Part shown: positions 19,831 through 30,366 of the stretch, piece by piece
Numbering within the stretch: the stretch's first letter is position 1
How the letters are laid out: every line of letters begins with the position of its first letter
NCBI GenBank assembly: GCA_009993605.1
Contig: JAACTB010000013.1
Location: forward strand, 1 to 64,000
Length of the DNA stretch: 64,000 nt
Reading direction: 5' to 3'
Source of the DNA: Erythrobacter sp.
Lineage (GTDB): Bacteria > Pseudomonadota > Alphaproteobacteria > Sphingomonadales > Sphingomonadaceae
Notes under the pieces: generated by a model
What the model saw: the letters and a program-made list of their open reading frames with translations, nothing else
The model's database searches: none
What the model was told of the DNA's origin: nothing
Program-made: the position numbers and the translations under genes

Positions 19831-20337
19831 TCAATTGTCCTGCGTGACCTGCGCGTCCGGCATCACCGCCTCGGCCGTCAGCACGCGCTCTTTCGGACCG
19901 GCTTCGATCGCGGCGGCCAGTTCGCCGGTTTCCGCGCATCCGCCCCCGCACAGCGATTCCAGCTTGGCGAGGTTGAGCCGCGCCTTTTCCAGCGCACCCT
20001 TTTCGACCAGCGCCTCGCCCTCGCCCGCGATCGCGGCGACATTACGCGGATCGCGGACCAGCGCCTCGCGATAATAGCGGATCGCCTTGCCCTGCAATTG
20101 CTCCTGCCGCGCCGCTTCGGCGAGGTGGATGAGGAGCGGCGTGTAGGCGGGATCGACCGTCAGTGCAGCTTCGTAAGCGTCGATCGCGGCCTGGGTATCG
20201 CCCGCCTTCATCGAGGCATCGCCCTGCGCGATCAACACGGCGGCGCGCGGCGCCGGCTCACGCTGCGCTCCCCAACTCACGCTCGCAGTCAGAGCGAGGG
20301 CCAGCGAAAGGGCGGCGGCAGCGGGGGCAAAACGCAT
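19831..20337 (-). CDS. Exported TPR-repeat protein
   Basis: A 168-residue periplasmic or surface protein. MRFAPAAAALSLALALTASVSWGA is a clear Sec signal peptide. About three tetratricopeptide repeats follow (residues 40-140, with AAIDAYEAALTVDPAY and KAIRYYREALVRDPRNVAA). CGGGC near residue 135 could form a disulfide or bind metal. The start ATG 20337 has GGAGA 7 nt upstream; the longer frame has none. It is downstream of rsmB and probably part of the same transcript. It is likely a protein-interaction scaffold; no specific role can be named. Confidence 0.8.
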   Translation of the reverse strand: MRFAPAAAALSLALALTASVSWGAQREPAPRAAVLIAQGDASMKAGDTQAAIDAYEAALTVDPAYTPLLIHLAEAARQEQLQGKAIRYYREALVRDPRNVAAIAGEGEALVEKGALEKARLNLAKLESLCGGGCAETGELAAAIEAGPKERVLTAEAVMPDAQVTQDN

Positions 20338-20413
20338 GATCGTCTCCAGAACGTCGTGACGGGCCGTAGGGGAATGAACCTGGGATGGCATCACGATCGC
20401 CGATCTACCACGC

Positions 20414-21586
20414 TCAACCTGCACAGGCGATGAAAAACCCGTCGGTCTTGTCCCGATAGGGCGAAAGCCGCCACCCTTTCCCGCGCGCGGCGCCGAGCGG
20501 CAGGGCGAGCGGTTGCGCCGTCAGGGTCTGATGGCGCTGAAGGAAGGCGTCGAACCGCTCCGCTCCCTCCTCGTCCAAAAGCGAGCAGGTGACGAAGACG
20601 ATCCGTCCGCCCGGCCGCACCAGTCCGGCCGCGATGTCGAGCACATGGTCCTGCGCCGCGCGCAGCCGCGCCAGCTCCGCCTCGTCCAGCCGCCAGCGCG
20701 CTTCGGGATTGCGCCGCCATGTGCCGGTGCCGGAGCACGGCGCGTCGACCAGGACCGCATCGGCCCGTCCGGTAAGATCGGACAGCGCCTCCATCTCACG
20801 CTTGGGATCGAGCAGGATCGTCTCGATCATCGCAGCCCCGGCGCGTTCGGCGCGCGGGCTCAGACGAGAGAGACGCCCGCGATCAGTGTCGCTGGCGATC
20901 AACCTTCCCAGACCGTCCATCGCCGCGGCAAGCGCCAGCGTCTTGCCCCCGCCCCCGGCGCACAGATCGACGATGGTCTCTCCCGGCTGCGCGCCGACGG
21001 CCAAACACGCGAGCTGCGATCCGGTGTCCTGCACCTCGACTTTGCCATCGCGATACTCGGCCCATTGTTCGACCTGCGTACCGATCGGAAGCCTCAGACC
21101 GTTGGGCGCGGCGGTCGGTTCGGTCTCGACCGGCAAGGCCAGCGTCGCGCGTTCGGCCTTCAGCGTGTTGACGCGAACATCCAGCGGTGCGCGATCGAGC
21201 AGGGCCATGGCCTCCTCTCCTTCGACGCCCGAGGCCGCGAGCCGTTCGACCAGCCAGTCCGGCGCTACGCCGCCTTCGGCAGAGACCTCCTTTGCCCCGA
21301 TCGGAGCCGGACCGTAATTCGATCCGTCGAACAGCGGGAGGATGGAAGGATCGCCCTGCCCCAACCGCAGCATGGCCGCGCGCCCGTGTTTGGGCACGGG
21401 CCCGCAGGCGCGGATGGCGGCATAGACCAGCTCGCGAATGGCGCGGCGGTCCTTCGATCCGGCGAAGCGGTTCTGCTTGAACCAGTCGCCGAGAATGCGA
21501 TCGGCGGGCGCGCCTTTGGTGCGCGCGCTGGCGATGATCGTATCGAGCAGTTCGATCGCGGTCTGGACGCGGGCAGCGGGAGTCAT
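20414..21586 (-). CDS. rsmB: 16S rRNA m5C methyltransferase, RsmB/NOP2/Sun family
   Basis: A 390-residue SAM-dependent RNA cytosine-C5 methyltransferase. The SAM site includes VVDLCAGGGGKTLALAA-type residues (TIVDLCAGGGGKTLALAAAM). The two catalytic cysteines lie in VDAPCSGTGTWRRNPE and FVTCSLLDEEG. The shortened N-terminal NusB-like region suggests an RsmB-like rather than canonical RsmB enzyme, so the exact target cytosine is inferred. The ATG is 3 bp after the guaB stop, which implies tight coupling. Confidence 0.9.
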   Translation of the reverse strand: MTPAARVQTAIELLDTIIASARTKGAPADRILGDWFKQNRFAGSKDRRAIRELVYAAIRACGPVPKHGRAAMLRLGQGDPSILPLFDGSNYGPAPIGAKEVSAEGGVAPDWLVERLAASGVEGEEAMALLDRAPLDVRVNTLKAERATLALPVETEPTAAPNGLRLPIGTQVEQWAEYRDGKVEVQDTGSQLACLAVGAQPGETIVDLCAGGGGKTLALAAAMDGLGRLIASDTDRGRLSRLSPRAERAGAAMIETILLDPKREMEALSDLTGRADAVLVDAPCSGTGTWRRNPEARWRLDEAELARLRAAQDHVLDIAAGLVRPGGRIVFVTCSLLDEEGAERFDAFLQRHQTLTAQPLALPLGAARGKGWRLSPYRDKTDGFFIACAG

Positions 21587-21589
21587 GCC

Positions 21590-23143
<1,554 letters not shown>

Positions 23144-23911
23144 TTACTCCGCCGTCCAGCCCCCATCCACGCTCCAGTTCGCGCCGTTGACGTTGCGGCC
23201 CGCGTCCGAACACAGGAACACGGCCAGCGCGCCGATCTCTTCGGGCTGGACGAATTGCTTGGTCGGCTGCTTGGCGAGCAGGACGTCGTTCATCACCTGC
23301 TCGCGCGTCATGTTGCGCGCCTTCATCGTGTCGGGAATCTGGTTTTCGACCAGCGGGGTCCAGACATAGCCGGGACTGATGCAGTTCGCGGTCACTCCGT
23401 CCTGCGCCAGTTCCAGCGCGAGGGTCTTGGTGAGGCCCGCGATCCCATGCTTCGCCGCGACATAGGCGCTCTTGTAAGGGCTGGCAGTCAGCGAATGGGC
23501 GCTCGCGGTGGTGATGATCCGGCCCCACCCGTTCTTCTTCATATGCGGCACCGCGAGCCGCGAAGTATGGAAGGCGGCGCTCAGATTGAGAGCGATGATC
23601 TGGTCCCATTTCGCGACCGGAAATTCCTCGACCGGGCTGACGAACTGCATCCCGGCATTGTTGACGAGGATGTCGATCCCGCCCGCGTCCTGCATCATCT
23701 CTTCGATTTCCGACACATTCGTCAGGTCGGCGCCCGAATGGGCGGCGCCGAGTTCGTCGCACAGTTTCGCGATCTCGTACTGATCGCCGAAGCCGTTGAG
23801 AACCACCTCGGCCCCCTCGGCGTGAAGGGCCCGCGCGACAGCAAGACCGATGCCGCTGGTCGATCCGGTCACGAGAGCGCGCTTGCCTTTGAGGAAATCG
23901 GGTTGAAACAT
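23144..23911 (-). CDS. bdhA: 3-hydroxybutyrate dehydrogenase (SDR)
   Basis: A 255-residue SDR. The Rossmann motif VTGSTSGIGLAVARAL is followed by NNAGMQFVSPVEEFP, catalytic Ser in TTASAHSLTASPYKSAY, and YxxxK in YVAAKHG. The segment QFVSPVEEFP and the C-terminal NVNGANWSVDGGWTAE match the 3-hydroxybutyrate dehydrogenase branch, which interconverts 3-hydroxybutyrate and acetoacetate with NAD. This fits the PHA synthase and depolymerase genes at 51-53.6 kb, though it is not linked to them. It precedes guaB by about 90 bp. Confidence 0.88.
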   Translation of the reverse strand: MFQPDFLKGKRALVTGSTSGIGLAVARALHAEGAEVVLNGFGDQYEIAKLCDELGAAHSGADLTNVSEIEEMMQDAGGIDILVNNAGMQFVSPVEEFPVAKWDQIIALNLSAAFHTSRLAVPHMKKNGWGRIITTASAHSLTASPYKSAYVAAKHGIAGLTKTLALELAQDGVTANCISPGYVWTPLVENQIPDTMKARNMTREQVMNDVLLAKQPTKQFVQPEEIGALAVFLCSDAGRNVNGANWSVDGGWTAE

Positions 23912-23988
23912 TTCAGGCTCCGGGAGTTATGTTTGCAATCACGGCCATCGCCCAGCAGGATGGCGCGGTCAATCATGGGGGATACAGG

Positions 23989-24843
23989 ATGCGGCTCAAT
24001 CCGTTCGATACGAGCAAAATCGATGTCGGCACGACGAGTGGCGGATTGCCTGGCGGAAAGGCCGGGGGTCTTGGCTGCGGCACCATCATTCTCGCAGCCA
24101 TCGGCTATTTCGTCTTCGGGCTCGATCCGATGCAGACCGCGGCTACCGTCGAAGGCATGCAGCAGAGCGCCCCGCAACAGGCCCCCGGCAGCGAGGACGA
24201 GCAGGCGGTCTGCTCCAGCAACGATTATGCGACCGAAACCTGCAACGCGCTGACATCGCTCAACGAAACCTGGTCGCAGACCTTTGCCAATCAGGGATAC
24301 GGGGATCGCTTCCAGGAACCGGGCCTGCGTTTCGCAACGACCCGGAGCTTTCGGACCGCGTGCGGCAACGCTTCTGTCGGGATGGGCCCATTCTACTGCC
24401 CCGGCGATCAGCGCATCTATATCGACACGAATTTCTACGATCAGCTTGCGCAGATGTCAGGCGATCGCGGAGATTTCGCGCGCTATTATGTGGTGGCGCA
24501 CGAATACGGGCACCATGTCCAGAACATAACCGGCATTCTCGGATCGATGGACAGCGCCAAGCGCCAGAACCCGCGCGCGGCGAACCAGTTGCAGGTCCTC
24601 ACCGAATTGCAGGCCGATTGCTATGCCGGCGTCTGGGCGGGCAAGAACCGCAATCTGATCGAGCCCGGCGATATCGAGGAGGGCATGCAGGCAGCTGCGG
24701 CCATCGGGGACGATCGCCTGACCGGTGGCCGCGTGTCGAGCGAGAACTTCACCCACGGCACCAGCCAGCAGCGCAGCGATGCGCTGAGGCTGGGCTTGCG
24801 GGGCGACGACAGGGCCTGCGACGCGATAACCAATATCGGGTAG
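23989..24843 (+). CDS. Neutral zinc metallopeptidase, YpfJ family
   Basis: A 284-residue membrane-anchored protein with an N-terminal cytoplasmic stub (MRLNPFDTSKIDVGTTSGG), one TM helix (about 29-46) and a periplasmic domain holding H171-E172-Y-G-H175-H, a zinc-protease HExxH motif. FYCPGDQRIYID and QADCYAGVWA are family marks of the YpfJ/neutral zinc metallopeptidase group. The start is taken at ATG 23989, preceded by GGGGGA; an ATG 60 bp earlier lacks these features. It converges with the M56 gene. The substrate is unknown. Confidence 0.9.
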   Translation: MRLNPFDTSKIDVGTTSGGLPGGKAGGLGCGTIILAAIGYFVFGLDPMQTAATVEGMQQSAPQQAPGSEDEQAVCSSNDYATETCNALTSLNETWSQTFANQGYGDRFQEPGLRFATTRSFRTACGNASVGMGPFYCPGDQRIYIDTNFYDQLAQMSGDRGDFARYYVVAHEYGHHVQNITGILGSMDSAKRQNPRAANQLQVLTELQADCYAGVWAGKNRNLIEPGDIEEGMQAAAAIGDDRLTGGRVSSENFTHGTSQQRSDALRLGLRGDDRACDAITNIG

Positions 24844-24853
24844 GAGCAGCGGC

Positions 24854-26485
24854 TCAGGCGCCGCCAGCTTCCTTGCGCGACGCTTCGACCTCGGCGAGCG
24901 CCTCGTCCATCGAACGCAGGGCTTCGGTGCGAGATTTTTCGGAAAGCTGGGGATCGCGAGCGATTGCGCTTCGCGCCTGCAAAATGCTACTGCGCGCCGC
25001 CGAAAAGGCGTTCGAACGGCAAAGCACGGTCAGCTCGCGCCCGTTTCCATCGACGGTTTTCGCAAGAGCCTCACGCAAACCCTCGGGGCACTCAAGCTCG
25101 AAACCGGTCTTGGAAGACATGGAGCTTTCGACTTGTGCCCTGATCCTTTCCGCATCAACATTCATTGCGCTGCCCTCGGTCCGGAATTTCTCAAGCGCCT
25201 TCTCTAATTTCGCGCGATCGGCAGGCTCGATCTCGAGATCGCCGAAGCGGACAATCCGCTGAACCCGCTGCTGTTCCGCGCCCGGCTTACCGCTGCGGCG
25301 GATGCGGATCACCTGGCGCTGGCCATCCTTCACGATCTCGCGTTCCACTTCCGCGACCTCGTCCTGCATTTCGTCGAGCTCCTGTTCCATCTCCGCGATT
25401 TCCTCACGGGTCTCGTCGTCGAACTCGCCCGGTTGGGGCGGCGTCGGCGGGAGCGGTGCATCGGGGGCAGCCGGCGGAGTTGGGGGAGCGGGCGGCGTCG
25501 GGACTTCGATCTCCTGCCCGATCGTCTCTGCATAGGTGATCGATGCGGTCAGCGGCAGCGCAAGTGCGCCGCCCACCAATAGCGCGCGGCTGGCCATCCG
25601 GCGGCGCGGTGATATCTCGGTCATGGTCAGGCTCCTCAAACGGTGGATGATCGATTTGTCGCCGAGCACCGGGCAGGCCATCGGGGCGGCGAGCGCCGGG
25701 CGGCCGCCGGTTCCTGCACGGGTAGCGAAGCTGGCGATGACGGCGGCGTAGGTCGCCCGCTCCTCGGCGTCACTGCGCGCCACGACGCGGGCATCGCAGG
25801 CCGCTTCCTGATCGCGCCGCATCGCCGTCCAGCCCATCCAGCCCAGCGGATTGAACCAGTGCAGCGCGAAGAGCGGCTGGACGAGCATGTTGACGAGCAG
25901 ATCGCGACCACGATGATGCGCAAGCTCATGCGCGATCACGAGGTCGCGCGCCCTGCGATCGCGGCTGTTCATGAGGCCAGTGGGAAGCGCGATAACCCGG
26001 TCGATCACTCCGAAGGCGAGCGGGCCGTCCACCGCATCGGTTTCGACCAGCCGCACAGTGCCGACCTCCCCGACCGGACGCGCCCCATTGAGCAATTCCG
26101 CCCGTATCCGGTGATAGAGAGCGAACCGACGCACGAAGAAAATCGCCGCGCCGAGCAGCCAGAGCGCCAACAGGACCGCGGCGACGTCGAAGCTGACGGC
26201 AGGTTCGACCGGCGCGATCTCGCCAAGCTCGTTCCCCGCCAGCGGCAAAGCGCCCGCCGAGGAAGTCATCGCCAGGGGCTCAACGGAATAGGGCACCGGT
26301 TCGGCATCGGGCGCCAGCCAAGCGGGCAGCAGCAGCGGCGGCATCACGAGCCGCGCGGCGGGCAGGAACCACAGGGCATAGGCGGCCCCGGCGCCGAACT
26401 GGCGCGCGACCGGACGGCGCAGGACGAGGACCAAAGCGATCAGCGCACCGGTCCATACCAGAGTCTCGATCAGGAAATCGCTCAT
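24854..26485 (-). CDS. BlaR1/MecR1-type M56 membrane peptidase with atypical C-terminus
   Basis: A 543-residue sensor protease. About three membrane helices (about 5-22, 33-55, 100-117) precede the cytoplasmic zinc-protease domain with HELAHH (H186, E187, H190) and EAACDARV (Glu227). Another helix lies near 300-318. The extracytoplasmic C-terminus is not the penicillin-binding domain of BlaR1: there is a Pro-rich stretch (329-352) and an acidic coiled-coil-like region (355-385), then a charged domain with two Cys. No SxxK-YxN-KTG set is present. It overlaps the BlaI gene by 4 nt (ATGA). It presumably cleaves that repressor on sensing an unknown signal. Confidence 0.88.
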   Translation of the reverse strand: MSDFLIETLVWTGALIALVLVLRRPVARQFGAGAAYALWFLPAARLVMPPLLLPAWLAPDAEPVPYSVEPLAMTSSAGALPLAGNELGEIAPVEPAVSFDVAAVLLALWLLGAAIFFVRRFALYHRIRAELLNGARPVGEVGTVRLVETDAVDGPLAFGVIDRVIALPTGLMNSRDRRARDLVIAHELAHHRGRDLLVNMLVQPLFALHWFNPLGWMGWTAMRRDQEAACDARVVARSDAEERATYAAVIASFATRAGTGGRPALAAPMACPVLGDKSIIHRLRSLTMTEISPRRRMASRALLVGGALALPLTASITYAETIGQEIEVPTPPAPPTPPAAPDAPLPPTPPQPGEFDDETREEIAEMEQELDEMQDEVAEVEREIVKDGQRQVIRIRRSGKPGAEQQRVQRIVRFGDLEIEPADRAKLEKALEKFRTEGSAMNVDAERIRAQVESSMSSKTGFELECPEGLREALAKTVDGNGRELTVLCRSNAFSAARSSILQARSAIARDPQLSEKSRTEALRSMDEALAEVEASRKEAGGA

Positions 26486-26871
26486 TTGCGCAGCTCCTTC
26501 AGCAGAGTCTCGATCTCGCTGAGATCCTGTTCCGTGAGCGCTTCGTTTTCGGCGAGATGCGCAAACAGCGGCGCCGCACGCCCGCCGAACAGGCGATCGA
26601 CCAGCCGCCGCGATTCCCCACCGACGTAATCCGCACGTTCCAGCACGGGGCTGTAGAGGAACTTGCGACCCTCCGGCTCGGTCGCGACCGCACCCTTCGC
26701 GACAAGACGCGAAAGAAGCGTCTTCACCGTCGGCATCGACCAGCCCCGCGCCTCGCAAACTGCATCGCACACGTCGGCAGCACTGCGCGGGCTCACGTCC
26801 CAAAGGGCCTCCATCACGGCATGTTCCGCCTCGCTGATGCGTTCGGAGGATTGAGCCTGATCCTGAGCCAT
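26482..26871 (-). CDS. blaI: BlaI/MecI/CopY family transcriptional repressor
   Basis: A 129-residue winged-helix repressor. The N-terminal HTH (ISEAEHAVMEALWDVSP, then WSMPTVKTLLSRLVAKGAV) is the BlaI/MecI type. The C-terminal helices (LFAHLAENEALTEQDLSEIE) form the dimerisation and cleavage region. The start ATG 26871 is chosen for GAGGGA upstream. It is co-transcribed with the M56 protease by a 4-nt overlap. The inverted-repeat operator at 26886-26932 lies directly upstream, so autoregulation is very likely. Confidence 0.93.
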   Translation of the reverse strand: MAQDQAQSSERISEAEHAVMEALWDVSPRSAADVCDAVCEARGWSMPTVKTLLSRLVAKGAVATEPEGRKFLYSPVLERADYVGGESRRLVDRLFGGRAAPLFAHLAENEALTEQDLSEIETLLKELRK

Positions 26872-26885
26872 CGATTCCCTCGTGC

Positions 26886-26932
26886 GTTTACATCTGTAGC
26901 CGTGCCTACGCGATTCGACTACGGTTGTAAAC
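26886..26932. promoter_or_regulatory. Probable BlaI operator, two half-sites in a 47-bp inverted repeat
   Basis: Two 14-bp arms, GTTTACATCTGTAG (26886-26899) and CTACGGTTGTAAAC (26919-26932), are inverted copies with 12 of 14 positions matching. Each arm is itself a BlaI-like dyad: TACA-N2-TGTA at 26889-26898 and TAC-N4-GTA at 26920-26929. Their centres are 31 bp apart, about three helical turns, which would let two repressor dimers bind on one face. The site is between the blaI ATG and the divergent ClpP-like gene. Confidence 0.75.
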
Positions 26933-27003
26933 ATCCGCGTTTCGCAGGGAACGCCCCGCCTCGCCGCGCGCTCTGTCAGGGAATACACGAAAGGGCTTTG
27001 AAT

Positions 27004-27567
27004 TTGACCGATACGATCGACCGCGACGCCGTTCTGGCCGCGCCGCAAATGCGGCTAGTGGGGAGCGTTGACGAAGCGATGTACAATGAATTCCGCGACC
27101 AGCTCGCCGCCGCGCCCGATGAAGGACCCTTGGTGCTCGCGCTGACGACGCTCGGGGGCAACCCCGAAATCGCACGCGCCATGGGTGACGATGTGCGCCT
27201 GCTGCGCGAAACGGGGCGCGAGATCATCTTTCTCGGCAAGGCGGCGGTCTATTCGGCCGGCGCCACTTTCATGGCGAGCTTTCCCGTCCACGCCCGCTTC
27301 CTGACCAAGGGGACGACACTAATGGTGCACGAGCGCCAGATCACCCGCACCATCAACCTCTCGGGCCCGCTCAGAAGCTGCATAGCCCAATTGAAGGCGG
27401 CGCTCAACGAGATCGAACAATCGATCAAGATCGAGGAAAACGGCTTCTCGGACTTCGTCGACGGGTCGGACGTGGCGTTCGATGAATTGCGCGATCGCGC
27501 ACCCAACAATTGGTACATCCCCTGCGACGAGGCGAAGGAACGGGGCCTGATCGCCGAAATCATCTGA
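27004..27567 (+). CDS. ClpP-like (peptidase S14 fold) protein
   Basis: A 187-residue crotonase/ClpP-fold protein. Ser84 in AVYSAGATFMAS and His109 in TLMVHERQI align with the ClpP nucleophile and His. At the expected Asp position I see Asn169 (APNNWYIP before CDEAKERGLI), so the triad may be incomplete. It lacks the ClpP N-terminal gate region. The start is TTG 27004 with AAAGGG 8 nt upstream; an earlier ATG would run through the operator and the blaI gene. It is divergent from blaI and may share its operator. Function is unknown; proteolysis is not assured. Confidence 0.8.
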   Translation: MTDTIDRDAVLAAPQMRLVGSVDEAMYNEFRDQLAAAPDEGPLVLALTTLGGNPEIARAMGDDVRLLRETGREIIFLGKAAVYSAGATFMASFPVHARFLTKGTTLMVHERQITRTINLSGPLRSCIAQLKAALNEIEQSIKIEENGFSDFVDGSDVAFDELRDRAPNNWYIPCDEAKERGLIAEII

Positions 27568-27610
27568 TGTTGCGCCGTCGAATCAGCGCAATCCGATGGT
27601 CGGGCCTGTG

Positions 27611-27637
27611 ACGGGGCGCTCAATCCGAGCGCCCCGT
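27611..27637. terminator. Hairpin terminator between the ClpP-like gene and sdhA
   Basis: A perfect 10-bp GC-rich stem (ACGGGGCGCT / AGCGCCCCGT) with a 7-base loop sits between two convergent genes. Neither side has a long T-run, but position and stem strength suggest a bidirectional terminator. Confidence 0.7.
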
Positions 27638-27650
27638 CCTATTCAATCTA

Positions 27651-29564
27651 TCAATAGACCCGCTTCTTGGGCTCGATATATTTCACGTCGTCGGTCAGCG
27701 TGTATTCGTGGACCGGACGGTAATCGATGCGGACACCGCCGCCCCTTCCGCCCCATCCGTCGAACCAGGCGATGGTGTGCTTCATCCAATTGGCATCGTC
27801 GCGATCGGGGAAGTCCTCGTGCGCGTGGGCACCGCGGCTTTCCTTGCGGTTCTCCGCGCTCGCCATGGTGACATTCGCCTGCGCCATCAGATTGTCGAGT
27901 TCCAGCGTCTCGATCAGATCGCTGTTCCAGATCATCGAGCGGTCGGACACGTTTACGTCCTCGAGCCGCTTGTTCACCGCCTTCAGCACGTCGACACCTT
28001 CGGACAGCAGCTTGCTGTCGCGGAACACAGCGGCGTGGCGCTGCATCCCCTTCTGCATTTCCGCGCGGATTTCGGCCGTCGGCGAACCGCCGCTGGCGTG
28101 GCGGAAATGGTCGAGGCGAGTAAGCGCGAGATCGGCGCTGTCCTTCGGCAATTCCTCGTGGCTCGAATGCGGCGTGATCAGATCGCGCAGGCGATGGCCG
28201 GTCGCGCGGCCGAACACCACGAGATCGATCAGCGAGTTCGAGCCCAGGCGGTTCGCGCCGTGCACCGAAACGCAAGCCGCCTCGCCCACCGCAAACAGAC
28301 CGGGGACGATCTTTTCCGGATCGGTCTTGTCGCCCGCGATGACTTCGCCGTGATAGTTACACGGGATGCCGCCCATATTGTAATGGACCGTCGGAGTGAC
28401 GGGCAGCGGCTGCTTTGTCAGGTCGACGCCCGCGAAGATCTTGCCGCTTTCGGTAATGCCCGGCAGGCGCTCTGCCAGAATGGCGGGATCGATGTGGTCG
28501 AGGTGGAGGAAGATGTGGTCTCCATCCGGGCCCACGCCGCGCCCTTCGCGCATTTCGAGCGCCATGGAGCGGCTGACGACATCGCGGCTCGCGAGGTCCT
28601 TCGCGCTGGGCGCATACCGCTCCATGAAGCGCTCGCCCTCGCTATTCGTGAGATATCCGCCCTCGCCGCGCGCGCCTTCGGTGATGAGCACGCCCGCCCC
28701 GTAGATCCCAGTCGGGTGGAACTGGACGAATTCCATGTCCTGCAAGGGCAGGCCTGCGCGCAGGACCATGCCGCCGCCATCGCCGGTGCAGGTGTGCGCG
28801 CTGGTCGCGGTGTAATAGCAGCGGCCATAGCCGCCGGTCGCCAGCACCACGGCATGGGCGCGGAAGCGGTGAATGGTGCCATCGTCCAAGCACATCGCGA
28901 TCACGCCCACGCACTTGTCGCCGTTCATGATCAGGTCGAGCGCGAAATATTCGATGAAGAAATCCGCGTCGTATTTCAGGCTCTGCTGATAGAGCGCGTG
29001 CAGCATCGCGTGGCCGGTGCGGTCGGCGGCGGCGCAGGTGCGCTGCACCGGCGGGCCTTCGCCCATGTTCTGCATGTGCCCGCCGAAGGGGCGCTGATAG
29101 ATGGTCCCGTTCTCGTTGCGGCTGAAGGGCACGCCGGCGTGCTCCAGCTCGTAGACCGCGGCAGGCGCTTCGCGCACCATGTATTCGATCGCGTCCTGGT
29201 CGCCGAGCCAGTCGGAGCCCTTGACGGTGTCGTACATATGCCACGACCAGTGGTCGGGCGTGTTGTTGCCGAGGCTGGCGGCGATGCCGCCCTGCGCGGC
29301 GACGGTGTGCGAGCGGGTCGGGAACACCTTGGAGATATTCGCCGTCTTCAATCCGGCTTCGGCAGCGCCCATCGTGGCGCGCAGGCCCGATCCGCCTGCG
29401 CCTACGACGACCACGTCATAAGTGTGGTCGATGATCTCGTAGCCCTTGATCCGTTCCTGGTTCGGACCGGTGCCGCGATCCTTGGTTTCTTCGGGCGGCG
29501 CCTCGGGCGGCGCGACGTCACGGTCATTGGGGTCGATATCGGTGGGGGGCGGTGTCGAAACCAT
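27651..29564 (-). CDS. sdhA: Succinate dehydrogenase flavoprotein subunit
   Basis: A 637-residue catalytic subunit of complex II, oxidising succinate to fumarate in the TCA cycle. It has the FAD-binding [21 protein letters not shown] near residue 51, the covalent-FAD histidine in [12 protein letters not shown], the active-site segment [21 protein letters not shown], and [19 protein letters not shown]. An N-terminal Pro/Asp-rich extension of about 45 residues precedes the usual start of homologues. It overlaps sdhD by one base (TGATG). Downstream there is a hairpin and a convergent gene, so no sdhB follows here. Confidence 0.96.
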   Translation of the reverse strand: MVSTPPPTDIDPNDRDVAPPEAPPEETKDRGTGPNQERIKGYEIIDHTYDVVVVGAGGSGLRATMGAAEAGLKTANISKVFPTRSHTVAAQGGIAASLGNNTPDHWSWHMYDTVKGSDWLGDQDAIEYMVREAPAAVYELEHAGVPFSRNENGTIYQRPFGGHMQNMGEGPPVQRTCAAADRTGHAMLHALYQQSLKYDADFFIEYFALDLIMNGDKCVGVIAMCLDDGTIHRFRAHAVVLATGGYGRCYYTATSAHTCTGDGGGMVLRAGLPLQDMEFVQFHPTGIYGAGVLITEGARGEGGYLTNSEGERFMERYAPSAKDLASRDVVSRSMALEMREGRGVGPDGDHIFLHLDHIDPAILAERLPGITESGKIFAGVDLTKQPLPVTPTVHYNMGGIPCNYHGEVIAGDKTDPEKIVPGLFAVGEAACVSVHGANRLGSNSLIDLVVFGRATGHRLRDLITPHSSHEELPKDSADLALTRLDHFRHASGGSPTAEIRAEMQKGMQRHAAVFRDSKLLSEGVDVLKAVNKRLEDVNVSDRSMIWNSDLIETLELDNLMAQANVTMASAENRKESRGAHAHEDFPDRDDANWMKHTIAWFDGWGGRGGGVRIDYRPVHEYTLTDDVKYIEPKKRVY

Positions 29565-29977
29565 CAGGCGGCTCCTGAAAAGACGAGGCGGGCGACGGCG
29601 AACAGGCCGAAGGCGGCCCCGCCGATCGTCGCGAGATTGAGCAGCGCGATCGCCGCGAACTTGTTACCCGGGGTGTGCACGTAATCCTCGACGAGGACCT
29701 GCATTCCCATCCGGGCATGCCAGAACACGCTCACGATCATCAGCGCCAGCGCGGTGGCGGGAATGACGCCCGACGCCCATTCGCGCATGGTCGCGTAATC
29801 GTAGCCCGGCAGCAGAGCGAGGCTGATCGCGAGGAACAGCACGGTCACCAGATTGCCGATGGCGGTGAAGCGCTGCTGCAGCCAATGGTGCGCGCCTTCA
29901 TGCGAGGAACCGAGCCCGCGCACCTGGCCGATGGCCGTGCCCTTGGAACCGTAGCGGTTGAGAGTGGATCTGCTCAT
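29564..29977 (-). CDS. sdhD: Succinate dehydrogenase membrane anchor subunit SdhD
   Basis: A 137-residue membrane anchor with three helices (about 40-57, 66-88, 107-130). The haem-ligand region [18 protein letters not shown] is typical of SdhD. It helps bind haem b and ubiquinone in complex II. The start is ATG 29977 ([13 protein letters not shown]); the open frame extends further upstream only as an overlap of sdhC. It lies 8 bp behind sdhC and overlaps sdhA by one base. Confidence 0.92.
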   Translation of the reverse strand: MSRSTLNRYGSKGTAIGQVRGLGSSHEGAHHWLQQRFTAIGNLVTVLFLAISLALLPGYDYATMREWASGVIPATALALMIVSVFWHARMGMQVLVEDYVHTPGNKFAAIALLNLATIGGAAFGLFAVARLVFSGAA

Positions 29978-29985
29978 GTTCAGTC

Positions 29986-30366
29986 CTAGACGAGAAGAAC
30001 CATGGCCCAGAAGACCACGGTGAGAACGATGCCGGATGCGACCGATACGATGGAGAAGGTCTTGTTGACCTCCAATTCGTAGCCCGCGCCGATATCCAGC
30101 ACGAAGTGGCGGATACCGCTCGACAGGTGATTGAAGAACGCCCAGCTCAGGCCGACCAGCACGATCAGTCCGATCGGCGATCCCATCACGGATGCGAAGG
30201 TATCGTAGGCTTCCGGCCCGGATGCCAGTGCACCGAGCCACCACAGGAACACGGCCAGGCCGACCGTCGCCATCCCGTCACCGCTGACGCGGTGCAGGAT
30301 CGAGACCAGCATGTGCGGCCCCCATTTCCAGATGGAGAGATGCGGGGAAAGCGGGCGTTCGGCCAT
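29986..30366 (-). CDS. sdhC: Succinate dehydrogenase cytochrome b556 subunit SdhC
   Basis: A 126-residue membrane subunit. MAERPLSPHLSIWKWGPHM and SILHRVSGDGM near the start are the SdhC signature (RP.SPHL.IY, S.LHR.TG). The haem His is in HLSSGIRHFVLD. Three membrane helices are seen. The start ATG 30366 gives the expected N-terminus. It is the first gene of the sdhCDA operon. The 113 bp to the divergent SDR gene should hold both promoters. Confidence 0.93.
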   Translation of the reverse strand: MAERPLSPHLSIWKWGPHMLVSILHRVSGDGMATVGLAVFLWWLGALASGPEAYDTFASVMGSPIGLIVLVGLSWAFFNHLSSGIRHFVLDIGAGYELEVNKTFSIVSVASGIVLTVVFWAMVLLV

